64,000 nucleotides of DNA. Origin: Halococcus saccharolyticus DSM 5350. GTDB lineage: Archaea > Halobacteriota > Halobacteria > Halobacteriales > Halococcaceae. Shown here piece after piece: positions 54,941 to 64,000 of the stretch. The position numbers and the translations under genes were made by a program. The first letter of the stretch is position 1. Each line of letters opens with the position of its first letter. The DNA is taken from assembly GCF_000336915.1 (NCBI RefSeq), contig NZ_AOMD01000034.1:28504-92503 (forward strand). Direction: 5' to 3'. Below the pieces are notes generated by a model. The model saw only the letters and a program-made list of their open reading frames with translations, did not search any database and was not told the origin of the DNA.

Positions 54941-55897
54941 TTACGCTATCGCGGCCAGCCGTCGATCCATCCCGTCCTCGATCCAGGTCGCGGTCTCTTC
55001 GCGGGACTCGCCAGTGAACTCGACGAGGCGCTCGTAGAACCCGGAGTTGCCGAGAAATCGGACGGCCTCGTAGATCGGCCGTCGATCCACGAATCTCTCC
55101 GGAAGCCCGCCCGCCCGTTCGCGGTAGCCGTCGTGGAAGCTATCCACGATTGCTGCCGGGCCGTCGCCACGGAGCGTATCGAGATACCCGCGGGTGCGGA
55201 CGACATCTCGTGCTGGGTCGCCGATGTGGGCGATCTCCCAGTCGAGAAACCCTATGCGGCTATCGGTGCGAAAACAGTTCGGCTTGGCGGCGTCGCCGTG
55301 AAGCAGGGCGGCCGGTGCGTCGTCGAGCAGATCGCGGTTCTCCTCGACCGCCGCGGCGACTTCCTCGAAGTGGTGGTCGAACCGTTCCGACGAGGCGATC
55401 TCACGCTTTTCGGCGATTTTATTGAGAAGGATATCCGTCCATGATCCGGTATCGATATCGAGCCCGTCCACGCTCCCGCCGGTGATGTGTCCGTGTCGTT
55501 CGAACCGTTCGGCGTGGACGCACGCGAGCGATTCTCCTACTTCGTGGGCCAGTGACGCCCGTTCGGCGGTTTCTGCGTCAGTCCAGAGTTCCAGAAAATT
55601 TTGTCCGCCGACCGGTGCGGTCGCGAGATACGGTCCGGGGTCGCCGGTCGCGCTCGCCACCACCCTTGGCACGGAAATCGGACTGTTCGCGCCGACGTAG
55701 GCGATGACCGCGCGTTCACGAGCCACGCGGGTCCCGTCGCCGTCGACGGCCACTTTCAGGTAGATCGTTGTTCCGTCGTCGAAATCGACCCTGACCGTAT
55801 GATTCTTCTCGTTCCACGATGGTCCCGGGGACCTCACCTCGTCGACCTCGTGTCCTGGGAACCCATCACCGAGAACCGTTGCGACTCGGTCGTCCAT
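54941..55897 (-). CDS. Aminoglycoside phosphotransferase-like kinase
   Basis: 318 residues. Small-molecule kinase of the APH/choline kinase fold. A nucleotide-binding lobe (1-100) with the beta3 lysine in TIYLKVAVDG, then the catalytic loop LLHGDAAKPNCF (about 198) and the metal-binding segment GFLDWEIAHIGDP (about 214). Archaeal members often act on sugars or are of unknown substrate. It need not give antibiotic resistance. Monocistronic, convergent with the beta-helix gene. Confidence 0.85.
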   Translation of the reverse strand: MDDRVATVLGDGFPGHEVDEVRSPGPSWNEKNHTVRVDFDDGTTIYLKVAVDGDGTRVARERAVIAYVGANSPISVPRVVASATGDPGPYLATAPVGGQNFLELWTDAETAERASLAHEVGESLACVHAERFERHGHITGGSVDGLDIDTGSWTDILLNKIAEKREIASSERFDHHFEEVAAAVEENRDLLDDAPAALLHGDAAKPNCFRTDSRIGFLDWEIAHIGDPARDVVRTRGYLDTLRGDGPAAIVDSFHDGYRERAGGLPERFVDRRPIYEAVRFLGNSGFYERLVEFTGESREETATWIEDGMDRRLAAIA

Positions 55898-55965
55898 GTC
55901 CGTCGGTGATGCGTGTTCGGAATGGCTCTTGTGGTGGTGCGAGGGTGCCTCTCGTTCAGCAATTC

Positions 55966-56658
55966 TCAGCCGTCGCGGAGCGTCCCGGCGTTCCGCGTGA
56001 CGAGGGCTGCGAACACCTCACGTTCGGCACGTTCGCGGTCAGCGGCGGTCCCCTGCTGTCGCAGTAGTGGTTGTAGTCGTTCGAGTGCAACGGGATCGCT
56101 CGCTGCTACCTCACGAGCGACTTCGGACGGATCGTCGCTGATGCGCGAAACCAGCCCCATTCTGAGCGCTTCCTCGGTGTCGACAGTCCGTCCCGAGAGT
56201 GCGAGGTCCATCGCGTTGCCCTCGCCAACGACTCGTGGAAGGCGATGTGTGCCGCCCCACGCGCCGAACAGCCCGAGCCGCACTCCCGTTTCGGCGAACG
56301 TGGCGTTCGGGGTGGCGACCCGGAGATCACAGGCGAGCGCGAGTTCGACGCCACCGCCGCGCGCCGCACCGTCGATCGCCGCGACCACGACTGCCGTCGA
56401 CTCTTCGATGACTCTCGCGACCCGCTGGCCCTGTTCGGCGAACGCGGTCGCTTCCTCGTGATCGAGGTCGGCAACGACATCGAGATCAGCGCCGGCACAG
56501 AACGCGGAGCCCGCGCCGTGGAGACAGATGACGGGCGTCTCGCACTCCTCGATGGCAGCCTGGAGCGCATCGAGGCCGTCCGGTGTTAGCGCGTTGCGTC
56601 GGTGGGGTCGATCGACGGTGACGTACGTGACGTCTGCCTCGGCGGTCGTCTCGATCAT
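55966..56658 (-). CDS. Enoyl-CoA hydratase/isomerase family protein
   Basis: 230 residues from the ATG at 56658 (MIETTAEADVTYVTVDRP). Crotonase fold. Oxyanion-hole segments are GAGSAFCAGADLD (about 50-62) and GAARGGGVELALACD (about 97-111). It is shorter than typical hydratases (about 255) because the C-terminal helices are trimmed. Whether the catalytic Glu pair is kept is unclear (FGAWGGTHRLPRVVG has no clear second Glu). ETF genes elsewhere in the window would fit fatty acid oxidation. It is divergent from DUF7114. Confidence 0.85.
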   Translation of the reverse strand: MIETTAEADVTYVTVDRPHRRNALTPDGLDALQAAIEECETPVICLHGAGSAFCAGADLDVVADLDHEEATAFAEQGQRVARVIEESTAVVVAAIDGAARGGGVELALACDLRVATPNATFAETGVRLGLFGAWGGTHRLPRVVGEGNAMDLALSGRTVDTEEALRMGLVSRISDDPSEVAREVAASDPVALERLQPLLRQQGTAADRERAEREVFAALVTRNAGTLRDG

Positions 56659-56717
56659 GGCCGACGCTGGGTACGCTTTCCAAAGGCCTTTGCCCTCCCC
56701 GCGGCTATTTTCGGGTG

Positions 56718-57413
56718 ATGGAGGAAGCCTCCCAAGTCCGACGTGCCGCGCGGGAGGCCGTCCGCGACGTCGGTCCCGAACGGTTCGGTGACGCCGTCGG
56801 GGCCGTGCTCGATGAAGGGTCGATGACGCCCGGCGTCCTCGCAGTAGCGTGTGCGCGCGCGGCCGACGAATCGGTCGCGTTCGATACCGTCGCCGAGCGC
56901 GCTGCCGGAACACAGCTCATCTACGAAGGCCTTCGACTGACGCGCGCGCTCGCCACCGATCCACCGTGGGAGGGTGCCACCGACGAGGGTGCCGACACCA
57001 CCTTCGATCCCGACGTCGAGACGGGAGCCAACGTCGACGTGCTCGTGGCGGACGTGCTGGTTGCTCGTGGGTTCCATCTGCTCGCACGGACCGAGGCCGC
57101 CGGCACCGCCGTCGAGACGGTGCGGAGCTTCGGCCGCGATCAGACGCGCCGCCGATCGGCGGCCGAAACGGCGCTCGACACCAGTCTCGAAGCCGACGTG
57201 TTCGAACTTGCCGCGGTCGCGGGCACGACGGCCGTCGGCGCACCCCCCTCGACCGAGTGTCGTGAGTTCGTCGCCGCCCTCGCGAGGACGGACGATGGGC
57301 TGCCGACTCCGGAGACGGTGTTCGGCGCGTCGGTACGCGAATCGCTTCGGGCGTTTTCGGCTGCTCCCGCCGTCTCCGGTGAGGGTGTCCGCCCATCTGC
57401 GACCGACTCGTGA
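56718..57413 (+). CDS. DUF7114-like helical protein
   Basis: 231 residues; ATG at 56718 preferred to a GTG one codon earlier. All-helical, with AGTQLIYEGLRLTRALA near 65 and DVLVADVLVARGFHLLARTEA (about 110). The helical pattern and the LIYEGLRL/VLVADVLVARG segments faintly recall polyprenyl synthases without the aspartate motifs. It fits haloarchaeal DUF7114 proteins (from memory). Function unknown. It ends 44 bp before tRNA-Thr. Confidence 0.7.
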   Translation: MEEASQVRRAAREAVRDVGPERFGDAVGAVLDEGSMTPGVLAVACARAADESVAFDTVAERAAGTQLIYEGLRLTRALATDPPWEGATDEGADTTFDPDVETGANVDVLVADVLVARGFHLLARTEAAGTAVETVRSFGRDQTRRRSAAETALDTSLEADVFELAAVAGTTAVGAPPSTECREFVAALARTDDGLPTPETVFGASVRESLRAFSAAPAVSGEGVRPSATDS

Positions 57414-57416
57414 ATC

Positions 57417-57429
57417 GAAACGGATAAAC
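57417..57429 (+). promoter_or_regulatory. Promoter of tRNA-Thr
   Basis: CGAAACGGATAAAC: BRE followed by TATA (ATAAAC), about 30 bp before the mature 5' end. It begins 4 bp past the stop of the upstream gene. Confidence 0.6.
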
Positions 57430-57456
57430 ACGGGTCGGCGGTACTCACAGGTGCCT

Positions 57457-57528
57457 GCCTGGGTAGCTTAGCGGTAAAGCGCGTCCTTGGTAAGGACGAG
57501 ACCCCGGGTTCAAATCCCGGCCTAGGCT
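57457..57528 (+). tRNA. tRNA-Thr (anticodon GGU)
   Basis: 72 nt. The acceptor GCCTGGG pairs with CCTAGGC (one G-U). The D stem is GCTT/AAGC. The anticodon stem CGTCC/GGACG closes the loop TTGGTAA, anticodon GGU (reads ACC and ACU). The T arm is CCGGG-TTCAAAT-CCCGG. The discriminator is U, which is expected for archaeal Thr. No intron and no encoded CCA. Confidence 0.95.
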
Positions 57529-58035
57529 TTCTGGATTTCTCCCAGACTCCTGCCGGAGCGGTGGCTCTGTCGAACGGGCTCTTTCTGGATACTCTCCAAC
57601 ACACGTGAGCAGGGCCGCTATCCCACTCACCAAATGTGTGACCAGTGAGCGATATCTTAGTGAAGAATCTGGTCAGTAAGAACAATCTTACTCTGATCAG
57701 CGACCCAGAACAGAAATAATCAAACTGATATACATCGAGAAAATAAGTTATATTTGATATCAGGCCGGTTTCAGCCCTTCGGAGTCCTTCAAAAGCCATA
57801 TCTTCAGAATAAAATTCTCGGCTGATATAAGAAATCTCCAATTCATTATATCTGATCTCCTGTTGTCTGATTGTTTCATAGCGAGCGTTAGTTGTGAAAT
57901 GTTTGACTAACTGCTCAACAAGATGGAAATTCCATACATCCAATGAGCCGTATTGACCGCTGAGTATTGTGGAATGAGTGGGTGTCTCGTTGGGAAACGA
58001 ACGAATACTTCTGTGTCGATTGCCTCGTGCGGACA
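57529..58035. other. AT-rich scar downstream of tRNA-Thr
   Basis: About 500 bp, strikingly AT-rich (57.63-57.95 kb), between tRNA-Thr and the ABC exporter. One minus-strand frame stays open for over 100 codons with plausible residues (VWNFHLVEQLVKHFTTNARY and later YQFDYFCSGSLIRVRLFLLTRF), but it runs on without a stop through the tRNA, so it is not an intact gene. It is probably a decayed piece of acquired DNA; tRNA genes are common integration points. I found no repeated tRNA end or integrase in the window. Confidence 0.45.
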
Positions 58036-59943
<1,908 letters not shown>

Positions 59944-59946
<3 letters not shown>

Positions 59947-59962
59947 ACCAATATCTGGTTCA
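59944..59962 (+). terminator. Hairpin at the end of the ABC exporter gene
   Basis: TGAACCA-ATATC-TGGTTCA, a perfect 7-bp stem with a 5-base loop. The first three bases are the stop codon. It lies between convergent genes and probably helps end transcription or protect the 3' end. Confidence 0.45.
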
Positions 59963-59989
59963 CGCGTCTGTTATCCGAATCTTCGACCG

Positions 59990-61705
59990 CTAACACACTG
60001 CCTGATCGGCTACGATCTCGTTTGGTCTCGGATCGACGAACCTGTCCCGAGCCGTGTCTCGCGGAGAACGACCCGGAGTAACTGAGCGAAAACGACCACG
60101 ACCGCTGCGAGACTGCCCCAGACGAGCACCGCGAACGCGAGTGGACCGAGAATCATCGTTTCGCCCTCTATTGCCGCCAGGCGTGGTCTCCTCTCGGCCG
60201 CCGTCGGCCACGGGATCGCCGGATGTGTCGTCGAGCGAGTGGACCTCGGCAGCGAGGCTGTCGAGGTCGAAGCGACCGTCACTCAGCCGTGCGGAGAGCA
60301 CTGCGATGACTGACGAGACTCCCGCCGCCCCGGCGAACGAGTGGATGAACGAGCCACCAGGAAGCAGCGGCCCGACGACAGGGAGCCCGACCAGCGCGGC
60401 GTGGAACGTCGGGAAGTAGGCGAGACCGACGAGGAGTCCGGCAGTGCTGGCGAGCAAGGCACCGGACTCGGTCGCCCGGCCGGAGTAGAGGCCGTGGAGG
60501 AAGGGGACGAACGTCGCTGCTCCGAGGAGGTCCGCGAGCAAGAACAGTTCGAGCACCGAGTAGCCCTGTGCACCGACGACGATGGCGGCAAGGGCGACGA
60601 TGATCGTCAACCCGCGGGCGGCGTACTGGAGGGTTCGTTCGTCGGGATCGTCGAGCACGCGCGAGAGGTCGGCGGTGACGATGCTCGCGAGTCCGTTGAA
60701 CAGCGTGTCGGCCGTGCTCGTCACGAGCAAGACCACGAGAACGACGACCCCGAGCGTCGCCCACTCGGGGAGCGCTGCAGCCACGACGACGAACAGCGCG
60801 ACGCTCGGTCCCGCGTCCCCGATCAGCCCGAGTCCGGCCGCCGCGACGCCGAGCAGCCCCGCCAGAAGGATCATCGGGACGGTGACGACCGCCGCGACGG
60901 CGAAGCCACGGCGGAGCGCGTCGTCGTCCGCGGCGGCGAAGACGCGCTGCCAGCGGCCCTGGTTGAAGACGCTCGCACCGGTGATGGCGATCACCACGTA
61001 GCCCCCGAACGCGAGGCCGGGAACGAAGCCCGGATCGAGCAGGTGCGGGTTCGAAGCCACGATGGCGCGATGGATTTCGCCGGTGCCACCGAGCCCGACG
61101 ACGACTGCCGCGAAACTGAGGGTGAGCAGCGGCAGGATAACGAGCGTCTGGACCGTGTCGGTGAAGATGCTCGCCACGAGGCCCCCGTAGCCGGTGTAGA
61201 CGAGCACGAAGCCGCCGATGACGCTGGCGGTGACCCATCCCGGCACGCCGGCGACGAACGCGAGCGCGTCCGCGGCGGCCGTCATCCCCGCCGCGAGCGA
61301 GATGAACATGTAGAACACCGCTATCAGCAGGGCGTAGCCGTACATCCAGGTTCCGTAGCGCGCGTAGACGTACTCGGTCAGCGAGTGACCCTGTGGGAGA
61401 TACTCGCGGAGACGGACGCCGACCGAGACGAACAGGAGGAGCGGGACGGCGCTGCCAACGGCGTAGCCGGCCGCCGCAGCGAGACCCCCGAAGGCCGCGC
61501 CCGCCTCCGCGGGGCTGAACAGTATCCACGCACCCATTCCCGACGCGATCAGCGTGGCCGCCGTGGTCCCCGAATCCGCCGAGTTGCGGGCGCTGATGTA
61601 GTCCTCGACCGACAGCATGCGCGTGCGCGAGTGAGCGACCCCGAGGGTAGTCATGGCCGCGAGCATTGCCACCGTGACCCCGAGTGCGAGCGCGGTCCCG
61701 ACCAT
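59990..61705 (-). CDS. SSS-family sodium:solute symporter
   Basis: ATG at 61705 (MVGTALALGVTVAMLAAM), overlapping the tenA stop by one base (TGATG). About 12 membrane helices are seen up to residue 500. The Na+-linked LeuT-fold helix 1 region is SGTTAATLIASGMGAWILFSP. YTGYGGLVASIFTDTVQTLV and VTSTADTLFNGLASIVTADL mark the core. After about residue 510 the reading frame loses coding character, and the last helix continues in another frame (60010-60156), so the true C terminus is probably there. Coupling to tenA suggests uptake of a thiamine precursor (inference). Confidence 0.85.
   Translation of the reverse strand: MVGTALALGVTVAMLAAMTTLGVAHSRTRMLSVEDYISARNSADSGTTAATLIASGMGAWILFSPAEAGAAFGGLAAAAGYAVGSAVPLLLFVSVGVRLREYLPQGHSLTEYVYARYGTWMYGYALLIAVFYMFISLAAGMTAAADALAFVAGVPGWVTASVIGGFVLVYTGYGGLVASIFTDTVQTLVILPLLTLSFAAVVVGLGGTGEIHRAIVASNPHLLDPGFVPGLAFGGYVVIAITGASVFNQGRWQRVFAAADDDALRRGFAVAAVVTVPMILLAGLLGVAAAGLGLIGDAGPSVALFVVVAAALPEWATLGVVVLVVLLVTSTADTLFNGLASIVTADLSRVLDDPDERTLQYAARGLTIIVALAAIVVGAQGYSVLELFLLADLLGAATFVPFLHGLYSGRATESGALLASTAGLLVGLAYFPTFHAALVGLPVVGPLLPGGSFIHSFAGAAGVSSVIAVLSARLSDGRFDLDSLAAEVHSLDDTSGDPVADGGREETTPGGNRGRNDDSRSTRVRGARLGQSRSGRGRFRSVTPGRSPRDTARDRFVDPRPNEIVADQAVC
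60010..60156 (-). CDS. Displaced symporter C terminus or small membrane protein
   Basis: An ATG at 60156 opens 48 codons: MILGPLAFAVLVWGSLAAVV, then a basic tail ending RDQTRS. It overlaps the end of the symporter frame but has the strong third-position GC that the symporter frame lacks here. Upstream in the same frame, RLAAIEGE continues smoothly for about 8 codons. So it is either the frameshifted last helix of the symporter (one extra base near 60168-60195) or a separate one-helix protein. Confidence 0.55.
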   Translation of the reverse strand: MILGPLAFAVLVWGSLAAVVVVFAQLLRVVLRETRLGTGSSIRDQTRS

Positions 61706-62388
61706 CAGGCGTCCTCTCGCATCTGGCGTGCGTGCGGCCACGACTCCTCGGTGTAGGCCATCTCCCAGAAGGCGTGCTCTAACTGGGCGCTCCGCCGAAA
61801 CGCCGCCTCCATCTCGTCGTGGAGCGAGGGATCGTGCTCGGCACACCGATCCACCAGTTCGCGCATCCATGCCACGGACTCGCGGAACTCCTCGCTCGTG
61901 TACTTCGTGATGAACGGGGTGTAGCGGTGCTCGTCGTCGGCCAGTTCTGCCATGTGCTCGGCGATGTCGAGATACCCCTGGCCACAGGGGTAGATGGCGG
62001 CCGCACCGACCCCGAGCGGGCGTTCGCGGGCGGTTCGCAGCAGGTAGTTCGTGTAGGCGACGCAGGTCGGTGCCTTCTCGACGGCGGCGAGATCTTCGGG
62101 AGTGAGCCCGTATTCGGCCGCGAACTCTCGGTGAAGGTCCATCTCCTCGGCGACGATCGTCCCCGCGACGTCGAAGCAGTGGGCCATCGTCGCCTCATCA
62201 CGCGCTTTCGTGCCGAGCACGGCGAAGGTGCGCGCGTAATCGAGGAGATACCGGTAGTCCTGTTCGAGCCACGTGCGGAACGCCGCTTCGTCGAGCGTTC
62301 CATCGGCCAACTCGCGGACGAACGAATGGTCTTTCTGTGCCGCCCAGAGCTCCGCTTCGTTTTCGACGAGGTGATCGCTGAAGCGCAT
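61705..62388 (-). CDS. tenA: TenA family aminopyrimidine aminohydrolase/thiaminase
   Basis: 227 residues from the ATG at 62388 (MRFSDHLVENEAELWAAQKD). All-helical TenA/heme-oxygenase fold; DFR/EQDYRYLLDYARTFA (about 45-60), GAAAIYPCGQGYLDIAEHM (about 131-149) and the C-terminal ELEHAFWEMAYTEESWP-like region. Family members salvage HMP from degraded thiamine or hydrolyse thiamine. The catalytic cysteine is probably in YPCGQGY. Its stop overlaps the symporter start, tying the two together. Confidence 0.9.
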   Translation of the reverse strand: MRFSDHLVENEAELWAAQKDHSFVRELADGTLDEAAFRTWLEQDYRYLLDYARTFAVLGTKARDEATMAHCFDVAGTIVAEEMDLHREFAAEYGLTPEDLAAVEKAPTCVAYTNYLLRTARERPLGVGAAAIYPCGQGYLDIAEHMAELADDEHRYTPFITKYTSEEFRESVAWMRELVDRCAEHDPSLHDEMEAAFRRSAQLEHAFWEMAYTEESWPHARQMREDA

Positions 62389-62554
62389 TGGTTGAACGGT
62401 AGGATTCGCGAGTGATATAACTATCGAATAATTCTGCGAGAGCGAACGACACAACGTGCTTCGAAGGGATGACTTCGTCGAGTGCAGCAAGGATCGGAAC
62501 GACGATAGCACTGCAAACACCGCTGACGCGACACTACGGAACGCTGCCCGTCGA

Positions 62555-63106
62555 TCAGCGTTCGACGACGCGATCCGCCCACGATCGCAGCGTGTCGAGG
62601 GCGGCGCGCTCGTTGCGAGAGATGCCGTCGTCGACACCGAGATCATCGCTCTCGAAGGCGTTGCAAACCGCCACCTCCACACCGTCACAGTATGACAGTA
62701 ACGCCGTTGGATCGAACTGGCCGGCTTGAAATGGGATGGTAGCATCGTTGACGAAGACCGCACACGGATCGGCGGGAGCCGACTCCACCATCCGTTTCGA
62801 CTGTCGGGCGTTTTCCGTCGCGAGATCGAGCGCCGCGGAAACCGTCGCGCCGGACGCCCGTGGTGCGTGGGCGTCGAGGCGCTCGTACCAAACGTCGTCC
62901 GGCACGTCGGTGAATCGTGTCAGGAACCCACCGAGCAGCCGGCCGTCCCGTCGAACTTCGGGGGCGAAATCGAGAATTACGACCCCGTCCGTTCCGTGCT
63001 CGTCGATCCACGCGTCGAGCGCACGGGCAGTCAAGCGCGTCTTGCCCACGTTCGATGGGCCAGTCACGAGTGTCGTTCCGGCGAGCGGAAACGGAAGATC
63101 AGTCAT
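62555..63106 (-). CDS. P-loop NTPase-like protein of unknown function
   Basis: 183 residues. Walker A is GPSNVGKT (16-23), preceded by a short strand TTLV. VVILDFAPEV (about 42-51) and CAVFVNDATIPF (near 117) are candidate second strands, the latter as Walker B. There is no GTPase NKxD motif and no helicase or ABC signature. It follows the Nramp-type gene with a 1-bp gap, so a link with metal transport is possible but unproven. No match in memory. Confidence 0.7.
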   Translation of the reverse strand: MTDLPFPLAGTTLVTGPSNVGKTRLTARALDAWIDEHGTDGVVILDFAPEVRRDGRLLGGFLTRFTDVPDDVWYERLDAHAPRASGATVSAALDLATENARQSKRMVESAPADPCAVFVNDATIPFQAGQFDPTALLSYCDGVEVAVCNAFESDDLGVDDGISRNERAALDTLRSWADRVVER

Positions 63107-63107
63107 C

Positions 63108-64000
63108 TCAGCCTGCCGACTCGACGGTTGTGCTGGCGCTGCCGAACTGTTCGCGGACGAACAGCGCGAGCAACAGCAGCGTCGCGGTCCCGAGAACGGC
63201 GGCGAAGACGAGAACGAACAGCGTGACTGGTGTCAACCCGCCCGCGATCTGTTCTCGGAGGAACGACCCCGCCGTGACGGCGGTCACGCCGATGAGCACC
63301 ACGCCGCCGACGTTGGCGACCGTCGGGTTCGTCTCCGGGACCGCCTGCCGGTCGTTGAGCAGGTAGAGGACGAGTGCGAGCGCGAACGGTGTCCCGACGA
63401 GCCCGAACGCGAGCGTCAGGACGAGCAGCGGGAAGACCTCCCCGCCGACGAACACGCCAGCGATGCCGGCGAGCGCGACGGCGACGACGGCCGCCCGGTA
63501 TCGCGGATCGGCGACGTCGCGCTCCCACCCTAGCTTGTCCGCGAGGAGGTACGGCGGGACGACCGTGTTCGCGCCGAGCGTCGAGATGGCTGCACCCCAG
63601 AGACCGAGCAGGAACAGCCAGCTGGCGGACTCGCCGACGAGCGGTCCGAGCGCCTGTGCGGCCGCGGTCGCGGTCAGCTCGCCGGCCGCGACGTTCGGTC
63701 CGTGGAGCACCGACGCGGCCACGAGGAAGATGGCGAGGCTGTAGACGCCGAACGCACCCAACATCGAGACGATGACGTCGAAGCGCGCGAGACCGAACTC
63801 CTCGCGGGTCCAGCCGCGCGCCGCCATCGTGTACGACTGCATCGTCACGAGCGTGATGTGGACCGCGCCGCCGAGAACGCCCGCGGCGACGAGCGCGCCG
63901 TCCACGCCGGCGGGAATCCGTGGTACGAGTCCGCCGGCCGCCGCCGAGAGATCGATGGGCACGATGAACAGCGAGGCGACGAAGGCGAGAACGACGAGCG
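63108..64000 (-). CDS. Nramp-type divalent metal transporter, C-terminal part
   Basis: Cut by the window end; the open frame continues past 64000. At least seven membrane helices are visible. VHITLVTMQSYTMAARGWT followed by FGLARFDVIVSMLGAFGVY resembles the helix 6 to 7 region of Nramp and related APC-fold transporters (YLHSYAVxEKGWT type), and GANTVVPPYLLADKLGW resembles the second-half region. The usual metal-binding Met-Pro-His in helix 6 is not evident, so substrate may differ. The family assignment rests on these patterns only. Confidence 0.65.
   Translation of the reverse strand, partial: LVVLAFVASLFIVPIDLSAAAGGLVPRIPAGVDGALVAAGVLGGAVHITLVTMQSYTMAARGWTREEFGLARFDVIVSMLGAFGVYSLAIFLVAASVLHGPNVAAGELTATAAAQALGPLVGESASWLFLLGLWGAAISTLGANTVVPPYLLADKLGWERDVADPRYRAAVVAVALAGIAGVFVGGEVFPLLVLTLAFGLVGTPFALALVLYLLNDRQAVPETNPTVANVGGVVLIGVTAVTAGSFLREQIAGGLTPVTLFVLVFAAVLGTATLLLLALFVREQFGSASTTVESAG

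Noticed and set aside
54941-55897. Aminoglycoside resistance gene
   Set aside because: The fold and HGD motif are present, but APH-like kinases are diverse and archaea are not targets of aminoglycosides in the usual way; the neighbours are housekeeping genes.

Overview
The window is about 65% GC chromosomal DNA from an extremely halophilic archaeon (class Halobacteria). The evidence is strongly acidic proteins, high third-position GC in every real gene, a nine-gene A-type ATP synthase operon, RIO1 kinase, eIF1A, Cbf5, CarS (CDP-archaeol synthase), haloarchaeal DUF families, a PGF-CTERM surface protein, and promoters with TATA boxes about 28 bp upstream of start codons (leaderless mRNAs). The genus cannot be fixed from the sequence alone; Halococcus-like is only a guess. 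About 67 protein genes, two tRNAs (Pro-GGG, Thr-GGU), two families of intergenic repeats and several hairpins or operator-like dyads are described. No rRNA, CRISPR array, transposase or integrase was seen.

Layout. 0-10.1 kb: a truncated gene at the window edge, a DUF6276 zinc-ribbon protein, then the minus-strand ATP synthase operon ahaH-I-K-E-C-F-A-B-D. 10.1-14.6 kb: repeats, a VTE3/MenG-like quinone methyltransferase, a type IV pilin and a secreted DUF7096 protein facing a membrane-anchored winged-helix regulator. 14.6-20.1 kb: etfBA, a polyprenyl diphosphate synthase, an AT-rich orphan, DUF373 and a COG2108 radical SAM protein with an unusual cysteine spacing. 20.2-29.5 kb: a PGF-CTERM surface protein, tRNA-Pro, MscS, the adk-DUF106-cmk-cbf5 group (tail of the archaeal ribosomal superoperon) and DUF460. 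29.5-36.6 kb: eif1A, a candidate tiny gene, rio1, a GNAT, DUF502, proline dehydrogenase, icd, isoaspartyl peptidase and methionine aminopeptidase. 36.9-47.9 kb: carS, a Na/Ca antiporter, a DHH phosphoesterase, hemC-cobA-hemD, HIT and CDF proteins, an acetamidase, a tRNA methylthiotransferase and a protein phosphatase. 48-57.5 kb: an AT-rich orphan, MFS, deoC, DUF63, a second tiny gene, nadE, a Tat-exported beta-helix protein, an APH-like kinase, an enoyl-CoA hydratase, DUF7114 and tRNA-Thr. 57.5-64 kb: an AT-rich scar beside tRNA-Thr, an ABC exporter, an SSS symporter coupled to tenA, a P-loop protein and an Nramp-type transporter cut by the window end.

Most of the window is core housekeeping: energy conversion (ATP synthase, ETF, ICDH), isoprenoid lipid and quinone synthesis (polyprenyl synthase, CarS, methyltransferase), tetrapyrrole synthesis, translation and nucleotide metabolism. 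Operons are tight, with ATGA or TGATG overlaps. The accessory signals are modest: repeat-like DNA inside atpI, two intergenic repeat families, three AT-rich islands, a likely frameshift at the symporter C terminus, three small ORFs, and paired palindromes in single promoters. I did not find a convincing new multi-gene defence or biosynthetic system. The least-explained units are the TenA/symporter pair, the P-loop/Nramp pair and the membrane regulator/DUF7096/pilin locus.
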